Source of the DNA: Nephrocerus scutellatus
Taxonomy: Eukaryota > Arthropoda > Insecta > Diptera > Pipunculidae
Reading direction: 5' to 3'
DNA length: 64,000 bases
Assembly: GCA_947095585.1 (NCBI GenBank)
Contig: OX352763.1
Coordinates: 118,988,787 to 119,052,786 of the forward strand
The notes under the pieces were generated by a model. The model made no database searches and was not told where the DNA came from. It saw only the letters and a list, made by a program, of their open reading frames with translations. The position numbers were made by a program, and so were the translations under genes. Positions within the stretch are counted from its first letter, which is position 1. Each line of letters begins with the position of its first letter. Of the stretch, positions 32,576 to 44,615 are shown one piece after another.

Positions 32576-34319
32576 TGTAAGGAATGTCATTAATGGGCGG
32601 TTAGGATATTTTTTTTGTTTGTTTCTTACACCGTCGTGATGTAGAAAAATATTTGCTCAATTTATATCTTTGTATCGCCACATTAGATCGCAACTCTCAC
32701 TGCAACTTCATCCAGTGGTGATGTAGTGTTTTGCGTGTTGTTGTTGTTGTTGATGAATGTTGATAATGTGATACGAGTACTTTGGTGTTTTCGGTTTTGC
32801 ACCGACAAACGATAATTATTGCCAATGAGCAGCCAAACAACACACAGTTATAACTGCATTGCAGTCCGAGCTTCACCACCACCACACTATCCAGACGTGT
32901 ATTTTTAAATTACCCATAATCTGCGGTTAGTTGGTGCAGTATCCAGTGTTTTTTTTTTCTCCGCTTGCCAAAGACAAAACCACCAAAGCCAGTCACTGGC
33001 ACATGATAAGTTAGTAGGGTAGGAAGGTTGGTAGAAGTTTCCATTTTATCCTCCCATCCGGTGTGGCTAGATGGGCACATGGCTACCAAAAGCAGTGGTC
33101 TTTGTAATATGTGCTTCTTTCCCTTTGACCAACCCAAAAGTAACACACACCAAACAACAACAACAGCATTAAAGAAAATCATATTTTCATCAATCACATG
33201 ACGGATGTTGTGGTTTTTGACACAAATTGGCGTCTTTCTTGCCACTGTTTCTATACGCTGTGCCAATGGCAATGCATTTGGGCATATTTTCAGTGAAATT
33301 TCCAACAGAAAAGTTTATGGTATTCCCAAGGACCGGGCATTTTCACAAGCACCCCAACGGATTTATGTTAAAAAATTGATTAACTTGCAATCACAATGCA
33401 ATAAGCAAACTTAGTCCCTCAGAAGTGCAGTACAGAATTTAACGGAAAGTTCGAAACCTCTAAAAAACTCGTATATGAAGTAAATTTTAATCGCTAGTAG
33501 CGTGTATTTACACAAAGCAAGTTAGCCGGGAATACGGCGAGGTTAACTTCTTCATCACATAGCTTTTAAAGATCATCAGAAGGATGTTATATACACATTC
33601 CTATGTGTTGTGATTGTGAGGATGAACTTCAAAACAAATAAAACAAACATTCTATTTGGTATAACCAAACAATTCCAACTTACAACACTCGCTGGCTTAT
33701 CTATTTATAGTTTGGCGCCAAAAATATTGTTTAAATATTTGAAACAAAGCCGAAAAAATAAAATCTCTTTCCATTTATCGCCGCTAACAACACAACAGAT
33801 TGAAAACCAAATCCAAAAAAAGTGGGCGAGAATATTTACTATCGATAGTGAATTCTGATGAAAATGTCTGTGTACTAAATAGTGAGTGGACGACAAAAGG
33901 CAGCTTCTTCATCTTCAAACAGACAGATGATGGGATGGGAAATATCAATTATTCTGAAACAAATCTCGGAAACCAATCTCGTTATCATTCGATCCAGTAT
34001 CACAAAAAATTGCAGCACACAATATTGTCGGATAAAGTGAGATTAAAAATTTCAATCGTAACGAACCTACATTGGACTATATAGGTAATCAGAACAGATG
34101 AAAAGGAAGTTTTATTCCTTTTTATTCAAATGAACGTTTGCATGTGTCCGAGTAAGCCGCCTAGCTGTCGGACCATCAAAACATCAGGTTTGACATTCCT
34201 GGCAAACTGACACATGCTTCTTCTAGATACGATCCAAAGTCCACGGACTGGACTTGTCATCTCTAAATTGGATATGCTTGTTACATATATCGAGTCAACA
34301 GGGACCAGCATACCAATTA
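32576..34319. other. No recognisable gene
   Basis: A GTT repeat lies near 32737-32752. The 131-codon minus frame at 32910-33305 and the frames at 33610-34084 show no domain. 34126-34311 may be an eroded start of the following LINE. Confidence 0.4.
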
Positions 34320-34890
34320 AATGATGAGTTGCTTATTTCCTATCATGACAGTTGTTGAAGGGTTGTCCTCAGGGAGGAGTCCTTTCTCCCCTTTTGTGGG
34401 CACTATAGTCATCGACAATCTTCTAGTCGATCTGCATAGATCAGGCTACATCATCGCCATTGGTTATGCGAAGGATTTGGCCATTCTTGTTAGTGGTAAA
34501 TACAGAACGACCATTTCTAGTGTTATTCAAGATGCTTCACTACACGTTTTAGAATGGTACAATAGAGAATGACTATTCATCAATCCCTGCAAAACCGTTC
34601 TTTCACAAAGAGAAGATTGGTCGATCTAGGACCTGTCACTATCATAGGCACCACTTTAGCTTATTCCATTGAGGTTAAATATCCTTGATAAACGACTTAG
34701 CTTTAATTCTCACATCAAGTCTTTCATCGAACGAGCCACTAGGGCCATGTGGGCCAGTAGACGCCTCTATGGCGGAACATGGGGTCTTAGTTCTAAAAGA
34801 ATACAATACCACGTACGCCGCGGTCATCGTATGGTGACCGAAAGTTCTTGAACAGACAAGGGCAACTAAGCTTCATAAGCCTCAAAGAAT
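34320..34890 (+). pseudogene. LOA-like reverse transcriptase fragment, catalytic box mutated
   Basis: TIVIDNLLVDLHRSGYIIAI leads to GYAKDLAILVSGKYRTTISS, where YAKD replaces YADD (mutant codon at 34471-34473). FINPCKTVLS, LNILDKRLSFNSHIKSFIER and RATRAMWASRRLYGGTWGLS complete the palm end and thumb. The QGG region upstream is altered to EGLSSGRSPFSP. Two frames are needed. It cannot be active. Confidence 0.75.
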
Positions 34891-35599
34891 TGCATGTGGG
34901 TGCCATGTGTATCCCTGCAAATCTTCATTAGGAAGACGGCCGCTAGATGCGCTAATTGCGAGCCCGAAGGACGAAGCTTTTATTCAGAGGACATGAAAAT
35001 TTTTCAGCAAACGTGTGTACATTTGTACGTTTGTTTGTCATGTCGTATATCGGGGCTTGTACCAGTCAAAATTTTATGGCACTTGTTTTAAAACAATTGG
35101 TTAGCGCTCGGCTTGAATGAATTAGGTGCTCAGATGTTGACGCACACTTACAGCTACAACAGCAATATTTTTTATCGAACGAGCCGGACGGCGATGCGGA
35201 ATGTGTGTATCATCTAATTACCATGTCAGTAGAACGGATTTTATTCAGATATTTCCTCACACTGTTCTAGGTTGGCCCTTCATGGTACCTAAGTTTGTAC
35301 GCAATTTTTGGCAACTTTCGGAACTGACTCACAACTTTGGAAATAAGTTTTCAATACTTCCCAACGGTAATCAAAAGTATATCGCCTCATTTCGTTCACT
35401 GACAATATAATACTGAATTTCTGTCACTTAAAAGATGACATTAGAGCTATGAGTGGCGAAATAACCGCTAGTTCAAAAACGAACTAAAGGATACCGCACG
35501 CATAAGTACCTACTTGTAAAGAGATTTTCAAGTGGGACGCCCCATTGCGTTAGTAGAGTTTCTCAGCTATGCGTGAAGGTAACTAAGAGTTATTTGACG
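34891..35599. other. No recognisable gene
   Basis: No domain, array or inverted repeat is seen. Confidence 0.35.
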
Positions 35600-36428
35600 T
35601 TTGAATTTGTTAGGCCGAAACCTTTGTAAGATCGTTTTGACCCAACAACTAAAGCCGAACGACGATCAGCTGCAACGTACCTTCAATGATTGGGTCCCGA
35701 TCATAATCCCGAATCCATTTTCATCGCTGAAGCCCATTTCCACGAAATGCCATTACGCTCACAAAACTGACTCGGTGCTGGTTTCATGGTAGAGCTATCT
35801 TTTCGGGTAACACCTTTTCCTTAACGATGATGGCAACGAGTCACAGTCGCTACGGGTCCATGTTGACCGAGTCTTGTTGGGATAAATTGGAAGAGGTCGA
35901 CTTGGAGCATATCAAGAAGGCACCACATGAAACACAGCTGGCCAAGGAATCGAGTTATTGAAATTGAAGTTCGGTTAGTTGGTTAGTTTAGGTTAGGTTA
36001 AAATGGCATTCGGTAGAAAATGGCATTCGGTAGGCCAGTAACGGTCCATTGTGATACCACATGGATCGAGAAAATTTCTCCCCATAATCGTTGAACGACG
36101 TAGAGCTTGTTATGAAGCGCAAGATACCATTAATGTCAGTATTGGTCAGATAATTAAGGTCATTGTAAAAGAAAGCTCCCAGATGGAGATAATCGGTGAT
36201 TATGTTATATCCAGAATAAGAGCAGTCAATTTGTTGCCTCGTTCGTGTGATTTGACGCATCTGAATGTTTTCTTTTTGTTGGGCTATGCCAAGTCTACGG
36301 TCTAGTCTGAGAATTTCGACGACCTCAGGACAAACTTTGAACGTGAAATTGCCGGCATATTGCCTGATTTATGCAAAAAAGTTATCAATAATTGGGTTCA
36401 GCGCCTTAGATCTGTGGAGGACATTTAA
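35600..36428 (+). pseudogene. DD41D-type transposase pseudogene split by a LINE tail
   Basis: TQQLKPNDDQLQRTFNDWV near 35650 matches VQELKPTDHPMRFRFAEWA of the better copy at 54956. The following part reads SLTMMATSHSRYGSMLTESC in another frame. The coding sequence is then broken by a minus-strand LOA-like LINE tail. It resumes near 36225 with PRSCDLTHLNVFFLLGYAKS, where Asn replaces the third catalytic Asp. The C-terminus NFEREIAGILPDLCKKVINN ends at a TAA near 36428. Inverted ends were not found. Confidence 0.7.
35985..36215 (-). mobile_element. LOA-like LINE 3' tail inserted in a transposase pseudogene
   Basis: On the minus strand FFYNDLNYLTNTDINGILRF and ITSSTSFNDYGEKFSRS match the C-terminal tail of LOA-like LINEs. 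MWYHNGP corresponds to the conserved start of the 3' UTR. The stem-loop GGACCGTTACTGGCCT lies at about 36031-36046. The end is TAACCTAACCTAAA at 35988-36000. It is 5'-truncated. Confidence 0.65.
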
Positions 36429-39400
36429 ATAATATAATACCACAGGGGTGTCCAAAAATATGTTACGACTTTTATGGGATTGACTTTTTTTTATTTACTA
36501 TAATAAAATTATAACACACACTATATACACAAGACCAAATGATGCTACTGCACTTCATCGACCTGTACTTCTTGGTTCTCAATGCATGTGCGAAGTGGAC
36601 AATCAAAACTTATGTTGTACCATATGGGTGTTGATTTTTGTTTTTATTATTGTTACGTTTATAAGAAAACAATAGTAAAACGTTATGTTTATTACGCATT
36701 TTCTGGAGAAAATTAACTTCAAAATCAAAAATTAGCATGGGAAAGAAAACTGAAACAGGCATTTAAGTTGGATATCTGAAGACTCAAACAAGATATCAAC
36801 TTTATTTAAATGCAGTTACAAAGGATAGTATTTTTTCTTAAAATAAAGTTGTAAACGAAGCTCCTACCAGTTGTGTTAACAGAGCAATTGCTGTTAACAT
36901 GGGTCAGGGTACACCAAAGTAAGCGTTTTTTTAAATCCCCGATAAATGATGTCAACATTGGAGATAGACCTGTATTGTCGAATGATTTTTTTCTTAGAAT
37001 ATACCCAAGAATCATTTCTCAAATTATTGTGCACTAATTAGGGGAGACCCCGTATATGCAATTTATAAAGTGAACTCGGGAAAACTGCATCTGTTCCATT
37101 TTAATGCGAGTATGAACTACAAATATTTGAATTTCTTTTGTGATAAGGTTCCTTGGTTCGTTTTTATACAGATATCTATTAATGGTGTCAGATTTTGTTT
37201 GACCCTTTACCAATGTAGTTGCATTACTGCCTATAATGGCTCACAGGTTAAGCAATAAACAAATTGAACAAAGTAAATAAAGGATTTTACCTTTAAATAA
37301 AAAAAAAAAAAGACGAACCAAAGAACGTATGACAGAAGGTAATAAACTAAAAGAATAATCTTTTATAAAGCTACGACACAATTTTACGCCCGTGGGAACT
37401 TCTCATCAATATAAGCGAACACAAAGAAATTTAATTGCATTTGTCACTTAGTCCGCAAGCAAGAAAATTACAACACCATCCAGAACATTAAACAGACAAA
37501 GTTGGATGTAACTATACTCATAGCGACAACCTAGCCTGCCAAAATGGAATAACCTAATTGTTGGCGGTAAACAATAGAATTTGGTTAACATTTGCCTACT
37601 TTCTGCAGCCCCTCCCCCACAACACCCTTTTAAAAAGTTACAAGTAACGTTATGTATCTGTTACTTTTTCTTGAATAAAATTATAAATTGGCTTTTGGCA
37701 TTATGCTGTGTGCTTTGCGTTGCATCGTTTATGGGTTTGACTCGTCGAGTAGAATAAATAAATTATGCTAATTGCATTTTCACGGTAAGTTTAGTAGCAC
37801 ATACCTATATTTTCGAGCAGAATTGAGCACACGGCTATAATATTCCAATATACAAAATGCTATCAGCGACCAGCGTTATGTTTGGTTTGTCAATAATCCA
37901 AAACAACCATCCATTTGTATTTAGGGCTAGTTGTTGTTTTTTGCCGCCCTTATAAGTCTGCCTTCTTTTATTGAGCTGTTATCGGCTTTTTTGCTTTTGA
38001 ACTCGCTGAACGCCTAATCGCACTTAAACTTAAAAAACGTAATTTCTATTCTCAAAAAAATTGCAGAGCCAGAGCACCGCGACAAACTGAAGCTGCATCC
38101 GAACGGGCTATCCAAAATTGATTAAGTCGAAAAATCCGCTATTTATTTGAAGTATTTAATTATTTATTAAATTGATTTAAATTTCGTAAACTTCAAGATT
38201 TTTTTTAAAATAACTGGGTATAATAAAGTAACGCTCGCGCCGGAACACCGCTCTAATAACTGTAATCACCACGACTAACATCCACTAACGATATCGCAAA
38301 CACACCACTCTACCAAACTCGCCGGAAGCCAAAAATGAACTGGTTGGGTTGGGAACCAAACCACATGACTATGAGCTATGAGCTATGACTACACGGTGCG
38401 ATGTGCGAACCGTGCGAACCTGCAAAGTGCGAGTACTTTGAGGAAAAGCCAAAGCTTTTTCGTTTACACTTGCGGTGTTGTGTTTGGGAGTGTGAGTTGC
38501 GACTTGTGAGTGTAACTTTGACGTTGTAATGTTCTTCTCTAATCTCTTGTTGTGGGAAATGAGCAACTGCGATGGAATGTTATGGAATTGAATTTTATTC
38601 GAATTGTGAATGAACTAAGTGATAAAGGAGCGCTTGCAGGATCAATACACCCGAACACGCGAAGTTAATATAGAGAATTTATAAAGGGGTTTTTTTGCTT
38701 TAACCCTCAAAGGCTATGAATAAAAAATGTTTTAGTTTTGACTTTTTGCGTGACTGGCTTGACTTTTGTTTACCTTTTTTATGAAAGCTGCGTTTTATGG
38801 AGATTTACAACCAACAATTTCATTCCTAATTTATTTAGGAGTAGGAATAATTCTATTCAACTGCTAGTATCAGTGTATACCACCACAGTAACTAATTGTT
38901 TATTGAAGTGAATCTTCTTTAGAGCGAGACTAAGGAGAAACGAATGAATTTGTGACGTTAGTGTTACGGAAATAACGAATATAGCGAATGAAGTTAGCCG
39001 TCAAAGAAGAAAGTGAATAAATTTTAAAGCCAATGAACAAGAAATTTGACAATTCAGTTCTCAAGTATTACGATTATATTATATAATAATGAGGTAGTAA
39101 ATAAATAGTAAATAGCGTAAGAGAGGCATAGGGATAATGCAATGCAATAGCGATCCAACTGCCAGTTTTATTTTGAACACTCGCATATAGAAAACGGCAC
39201 GGCACCCCTATTAACAACCTCTTAAAGACAATATGAAAAGGTGGACAATTCCAGGCAAACCCAGGCAATCATTCATCAAGCCAGTGGGAAGAAAGTATGT
39301 AATGACTAACTCAATTAAATGCAGGTTCTTCTCTCCTTCTGTTCAACTTGTGACCTGTTTTTGAAAACATTTGACACAAATGAATGCGCGACGAAAACTA

Positions 39401-39954
39401 CCAAGAGCACCTGCTGACAGTTGTTTCCTATTTTTCTAGAAAGTTATGTGTAATGTGCTGGCTCTACTGTTCGTACGGAATTGAATGGGTGCACTGTGCT
39501 ATATGATTGTGAACAAACTTAAGGGCGAACCTTTGCTGCGAGTGGTTGTGTTTGACGCTGCGTTGTGCTGCAAAGCAAACGAACGAGAAAATTTTGTTTC
39601 AAATTCCAATACAGTCCAGAGGAGACTGGCAGATGCACTCAAAGCTGTTAGTTTGTTATTGTTCCGTTTCTGAGAGAACAGCTTTAAAATGCTTATTAGC
39701 AAAGTATTACAACAGAAACTCAACTCTCATGACCGAAACTACTGAAGTTTGTTGTCATAGTGACTTTCAGTCGAGTTGTTTTGTTTTGGTTTCTTGACTT
39801 TTGCACCTGATGTTTGTTAGTGTGTGCTCTGCTGTGCCGATTACAGTTATAGTAAAATTGTACTAAGAGGAACTTTTCTTCCTTTTAACGATTGTGGTAG
39901 GGGTAGTTCTTCGTATTCCTACAGTAACTGTCTGCTACGGTAGTGTTATATCAT
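36429..39954. other. No recognisable gene; 3.5-kb spacer, possibly intron
   Basis: If the minus-strand exons at 40940-43426 belong to a longer gene, its next intron starts here. I see no exon with convincing splice sites. A CA-rich, T-poor stretch on the minus strand at 38370-38570 resembles a fly 5' UTR but has no other support. A poly(A) run lies at 37298-37310. Confidence 0.4.
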
Positions 39955-40790
39955 AGACAATAGCTGGATGTATTTAGGCTATATCCTAATTGGACAGCGA
40001 TCTCGCGTTGTGGCGATGATCGATGAGCCTAAGCAATATAGAGAAAATTACGAAAGGGGTGGGTGCCGCAAGGTTCTATATTAGGTCCGGTCCTCTTTAA
40101 GTTATATATAAACGTTACGTTCCAACTTGATTTAAAAGGTCAGCTTCATCTGTATACAGATGATGGAATATAAATGTACTCGGTTATCAATCAACGGTTA
40201 TCAAGTCAACGACAAGCTTCGTCGGAATCATCATATACTCAACGTCGCACAAAATGCTGCTAAGTGTCTTGGCTTCCTAACACCATGTAAGAAATATTTC
40301 ACTCCCTCTGATCTGGCTACTATCTACAAGGCATTCATTCGTCTAAAACTTAAGTATAACTGACATGTCTGGTCCGGTGCACCTAAGACTACCTTGCATA
40401 TACAGAACCGTGCGATATAACTTATCGATGACGCAAACATAGCGAAATCTATAGATTCACTTGAACATCGCAGGAAGGTTTCCTGCTTGTCACTGTTCTA
40501 TCGCTTCTCCCATCAATGGTGCTCAAGAGAAATAGCCAGTTGCACGCAACATCTCCTTGAGATTAACTGCAATATTCGTGGTGCTTCACGTAGAGACGTA
40601 GAGTTAAGTTCAGAAATTCGTTCTTCAGCCGTACAACACGTAAGTGGAATTCTTTGCCAAGCATTCAAAACACAAGCTCATAGATATCTCCTCTTTTCTC
40701 CGCCTTTTCTTTAGCGCCCACGCTGTACCAAGCATATAGCCGAGCATTATAAGGGTGCGAATCCCTTTACGCGTGCGCATTTTTTTTTAA
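39955..40790 (+). pseudogene. LINE related to the 8076-9025 copy
   Basis: GWVPQGSILGPVLFKLYINV near 40065 and LHLYTDDG near 40150 (YTDD in place of YADD) are the RT palm. A deletion then leads to LRRNHHILNVAQNAAKCLGF, KKYFTPSDLATIYKAFIRLK and SKSIDSLEHRR-like sequence, nearly the same order as at 8164-9021. FRNSFFSRTTRKWNSLPS is readable in another frame near 40615-40665. The 3' UTR shares CGCCCACGCTGTACCAAGCA and ends at GCGCATTTTTTTTT near 40790. It has more lesions than the copy at 8164, so it is older. Confidence 0.8.
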
Positions 40791-40939
40791 AACAAAATAG
40801 TGTTATATGATGTTAACATCGATAAAGGTGTTAGGATTTTGTATGGTATTGTTTGTTAAACTAAAGTTGAGTTCGTTTGCTTAATTCACCATCGAAAAAC
40901 TTAGATACTTTAATTTTAAGGAAAGAACATTGCACTCAC

Positions 40940-41105
40940 CTAATTCACTATATAACGTTGTGTTTATGGCTATGTCCATAGGACACCCATCGGAATCCTC
41001 AGGTTCTTCTCGAACTGTCGGTGGTCCATCCCACAGAGCTTTGGCTGGCCTCCGCACACGATCCAAACGCACACGCGGATATTCATTGAACAGAATGTCG
41101 GTTAG
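40940..41105 (-). CDS. Internal coding exon of an unidentified host gene
   Basis: The minus-strand acceptor CGTCAACAG|CTAACC and the donor AATTAG|GTGAGT (GT at 40939-40938) bound 166 nt. The frame gives 55 codons starting LTDILFNEYPRVRLDRVRRP, then KALWDGPPTVREEPEDSDGC and MDIAINTTLYSEL, entering in phase 0 and leaving in phase 1. Charge and codon use look like real protein. It follows the exon at 43314-43426, which ends in phase 0, so the two join without a frame change. The intron between them (2208 bp) contains a pogo-like element. I do not recognise the product. Confidence 0.6.
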
Positions 41106-41275
41106 CTGTTGACGAGAATATTATTGGTTTTTTTCTAGGTAACTCTAGGCTTTGCAAATATCAAACTTAAAAGCGTTAACTATCTAAGAGTATATGATTT
41201 TTTTTGTTGATGGAAATCTATAGACTTTCAACATTCGCGACAAGTCACTAACTCATAACCAAAGCATTATAGGTA

Positions 41276-42836
41276 CAGTAGATACTCGATTAAATGAACT
41301 TATTAATGTAAGGCGAGTACAAGGGAATGTATTCAATACGAAATAATCATACCTTCAAATATTTGCAAACTATGTAAGTAGGATCACCATGCGATAGCAT
41401 TTTAAGAAAATAAAATAATTGTTACGTTGAGTCGGAAAAGAACAAGCTTGTGATAGTTGTGTAAAGTTTTGGGGTTAGAAGAAAATTCTTTCACGACTCA
41501 CTCCCTACTAAATGGGGGGAACTGGGCCCTAAGAGATATCGAGGCTCATGATGGAGGATGGATAAGGCCCGCCAGAGTCCTGAGTTCAAAGGGTTTCTAC
41601 GCCTAACAAGGGGGAGTCTCTCCCTATCGAGGTTTTCAAGGTCTCGAGATGGAGTCCTATAAGGTCCGCCAGAGTCTCGAGACCAATAAAGGGAATTCTA
41701 AGCTAGGTTTAGTACAGAGCAGCAGATCTCTCACTGTTCACTCTCTACTAAATCGGGAAAACTCGTACATCCGAGAGATCGAACCTCAGGATGGAGTCCT
41801 ATAAGTCCCGCCAGAGTTCTGAATTCGAAGGGTTTCTACGCCTAACAAGGGGAAATCTCTTCCTACCGAGATTTTCAGGGTCTCGAGATGGAGTCCTATA
41901 AGTCCCACCAGACTCTCGAAACCAAGAAAGGGGATTCTAAGCTAGGTTTAGTACAGAGCAGCAGATCTCTCACTGTTAACTCTCTACTAAATGGGGAAAA
42001 CTCGTCCCCATGACTGATCGAACCTCAGGATGGAGTCCTATAAGTCCCGCCAGAGTCCTGAGTTCGAAGGTTTTCTACACCTAACAAAGGAGAATCTCTC
42101 CCTATCGAGGTTGTCAGGGTCTCGATATGGAGTCCTATAAGGCCCGCCAGAGTCTCGAGACCAACAAAGGGGATTCTAATGTGCCGATCTTCCTGTTTTT
42201 CTTCTTTTGTAAGAAATGCCTCTTGGTGAACTTTGCAGCTCTCTCGTGTTGTTGGTGTTTTCACTTCTCCTTATGTATTGCAAATCTTTTGGTTTTTTTT
42301 CTATCTGGCATTTTGTCAGCTCCGTTATTTCGTACATACTGCGATGGCTGTGTCGCAATGCTGAATTTATTTGCATGCCTGTGGTGTGTTGCTATGCTGT
42401 ACTTGTTTGCATGCATTTGTACTCGATTAGCGTTTGCGGATTTTTCCTTTTTTTATGTGTGCACAGTGGGTGTAAGACGAAATTTGACGCTCAAAATGTT
42501 CGTCATTACAATGGTGAATATATAAAAATAACGTAACGTGTTGTTTTTTTTGCATTTTCAGTCTGTTTTACACTAAGATTAGGAAAAATCTCTACAATGT
42601 GCAGCAACTTAAACAATGATACGGTACGGTCTACTAAATTCCTTCATCAATAATAAATGTATTTTTTGTTTGGTAAATTTTCATCTGCATTTTGATTATG
42701 TATATGAACTCGTACCACTTATACTAGAGTATCACTTGATATAATCGAGTTTCAATGCAAACAATTTGATAAGTTGATTAATTTGAGTAATTGGGAGTTC
42801 TTATATTCGATAGTTCATAATATCGAGAATCTACTG
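41276..42836. mobile_element. Pogo-like non-autonomous DNA transposon, 1561 bp
   Basis: The left end CAGTAGATACTCGATTAAAT then GAACT (from 41276) is matched by the complement of the right end, which ends ATCGAGAATCTACTG at 42836: 25-bp inverted ends with about four differences. TA flanks both sides (41274-41275, 42837-42838). No transposase is encoded. The interior carries a 240-bp tandem repeat. The insertion lies wholly in the intron between two host exons. Confidence 0.75.
41480..42178. repeat. 240-bp tandem repeat, nearly three units
   Basis: ACTAAAT marks equivalent points at 41507, 41747 and 41986 (steps of 240 and 239). Each unit has two related halves built around GATGGAGTCCTATAAGGCCC and GCCAGAGTCTCGAGACC, so the basic repeat is about 120 bp. 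Units differ at some positions, unlike the uniform 129-bp satellite. It sits inside the pogo-like element. Confidence 0.9.
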
Positions 42837-43313
42837 TATTAGATTTAGTTGTTAGAGAAGAATAACAAATTATTCTCTATGTATAAAATGCTTTGTCATA
42901 TCTAACTATGAAGAATTTAATTTTTTTTAAATGAAATTCTGAATGTTATTTAAATTAAAGTCGGAACAAAAAAGTTTTAATAAACAATTAACAAGAAATA
43001 ACTAAATAACGACTAAATAGAAACGCCGGCTTAATACCCACCTCTTTATCTTTATTGGGAGTTGCAGGAAAAATCTAGTAAATTTTTTTATGTTCAGTTA
43101 TTTGCATTTATAGAATTTTACAAAATTTATCCAAAAGTAGCAGATACATTACAAGTTAGTTAACAAATTTCACAAGAAGCACGGGAAGAAGAGAGAGAAG
43201 AGATAAAATGCGATTAGTACTTCACAATGTTAGTTACATTTGTTATGGATACATAGGTGGGTGGTGCAAGAATACTCTCTATCAGTTGAATAATTCAGAT
43301 ATTAAGGTCTTAC
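42837..43313. other. Intron sequence, no other feature
   Basis: AT-rich, with no domain. It lies between the pogo-like element and the host exon donor at 43312. Confidence 0.45.
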
Positions 43314-43426
43314 CGAAATCTCTTCACTGCAATATGCGGTAAATGATTGCTCATCCTGTTGTACAACGCAGTATAGTGGTCCCCAAGGAAGCGTTTGGTT
43401 TTTTCGTGAAAGTTCACCTTCGTTCT
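43314..43426 (-). CDS. Internal coding exon of an unidentified host gene
   Basis: The minus-strand acceptor TTTATTTCTTTACAG (AG at 43428-43427) and donor TTTCG|GTAAGA (GT at 43313-43312) bound 113 nt. The frame reads NEGELSRKNQTL, PWGPLYCVVQQDEQSFTAYC and SEEIS, ending exactly at a codon boundary. The alternating hydrophobic strands of GPLYCVV...SFTAYCSEE recall a PH-like beta sandwich. That is a weak impression, not an identification. The next exon is at 40940-41105. The acceptor could also be two bases later. A long GTAGTC-type array ends about 65 bp upstream of this acceptor. Confidence 0.6.
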
Positions 43427-43489
43427 CTGTAAAGAAATAAATGAGAGGAAAATTTTATTCAAAATATTAGGCACAGCTTAGTTTTACAA

Positions 43490-44615
43490 GTAGTCACCCG
43501 TAGTCATAGTTGTAATCGTAGTCGTAGCCGTAGTCGTAGTCGACGTAGTCATAGTCGTAGTTGTAATCGTAGTCGTCGTAGTTATAATCGTAGACGTAAT
43601 CGTAGTCGTAGTTGTAATCGTAGTCGTCGTAGTTATAATCGTAGTCGTAGCCATAGCCGTAGTTATAATCGTAGTCATAGTCGTCGAAGTCGTCGTAGTC
43701 GTCGTAGTTGTGATCGTAGACTTAGTCGTCGTGGTTGTAGCCGTAGTTGTAATCGTAGACGTAGTCGTAGTCGTAGCTGTAGTCGTAGCCGTAGTCGCAG
43801 TCGTCGTAGTCGTAGTTTTAATCGTGGTCGTAGTCGTATTCGAAGTTGTAATCGTAGTCGTAGTCGTATTCGAAGTTGTAATCGTAGTCGTAGTTGTATT
43901 CGAAGTTGTAATCGTAGTCGTAGTTGTAATTGTCATGGTCGTAGTCGAAGTCGTAGTCATAGTCTTAGTCGTCGTGGTTGTAGTCGTAGCCGTAGTTGTA
44001 ATCGTAGACGTAGTCGTAGTCATAGTCGTAGTCGTCGTAGTTGTGATCGTAGCCGTAGTTGTAATCGTAGACGTAGTTGTAGTTGTAGCCGTAGTCGTCA
44101 TAGTTGTGATCGTAGACTTAATCGTCGTGGTTGTAGTCGTAGCAGTAGTTGTAATCGTAGACGTAGTTGTAGTCGTAGCTGTAGTCGTAGCCGTAGTCGC
44201 AGTCGTCGTAGTCGTAGTTGTAATCGTGGTCGTAGTCGTATTCGAAGTTGTAATCGTAGTCGTAGTTGTAATTGTAGTCCTAGTCGTCGTGGTCGTAGTC
44301 GAAGTCGTATTCATAGTCGTAGTCGTCGTAGTTGTGATCGTAGTCCTAGTCGTCGTGGTCGTAGTCGAAGTTGTATTCATAGTCGTAGTCGTCGTAGTTG
44401 TGATCGTAGTCTTAGTCGTCGTGGTTGTAGTCGTAGCCGTAGTTGTAATCGTAGACGTAGTTGTAGTCGTAGCCGTAGTCGCAGTCGTCGTAGTTGTTCT
44501 CGTGGTCGTAGTCGTATTCGAAGTTGTAATCGCAGTCGTAATTTTAGTCCTAGTCGTCGTAGTCGAAGTCGTAGTCATAGTCGTAGTCGTTTTAGTTATA
44601 GTCGTAGGTAGGTTT
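43490..44615. repeat. GTAGTC-type hexanucleotide/triplet array, 1.1 kb
   Basis: The array consists of GTAGTC, GTAGTT, GTAATC, GTCGTA and related triplets. Almost all changes keep three-base phase. Longer phrases recur, for example TCGTAGTTGTGATCGTAGAC and TTGTAATCGTAGACGTAG, so it has higher-order structure. The phase leaves open a 364-codon Thr-rich frame on the minus strand (43484-44578) and a Val-rich frame on the plus strand. I treat both as by-products. It lies upstream, in gene sense, of the host exon at 43314-43426. Confidence 0.95.

Noticed and set aside
35201..35410. Host gene frame at 35201-35410
   Set aside because: No motif or splice signal; composition matches the AT-rich surroundings.
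43484..44578. 364-codon Thr-rich frame with ATG and stop, on the minus strand
   Set aside because: It is explained by the three-base phase of the GTAGTC-type array. It has no signal peptide or non-repeat domain, and the opposite strand is also open.
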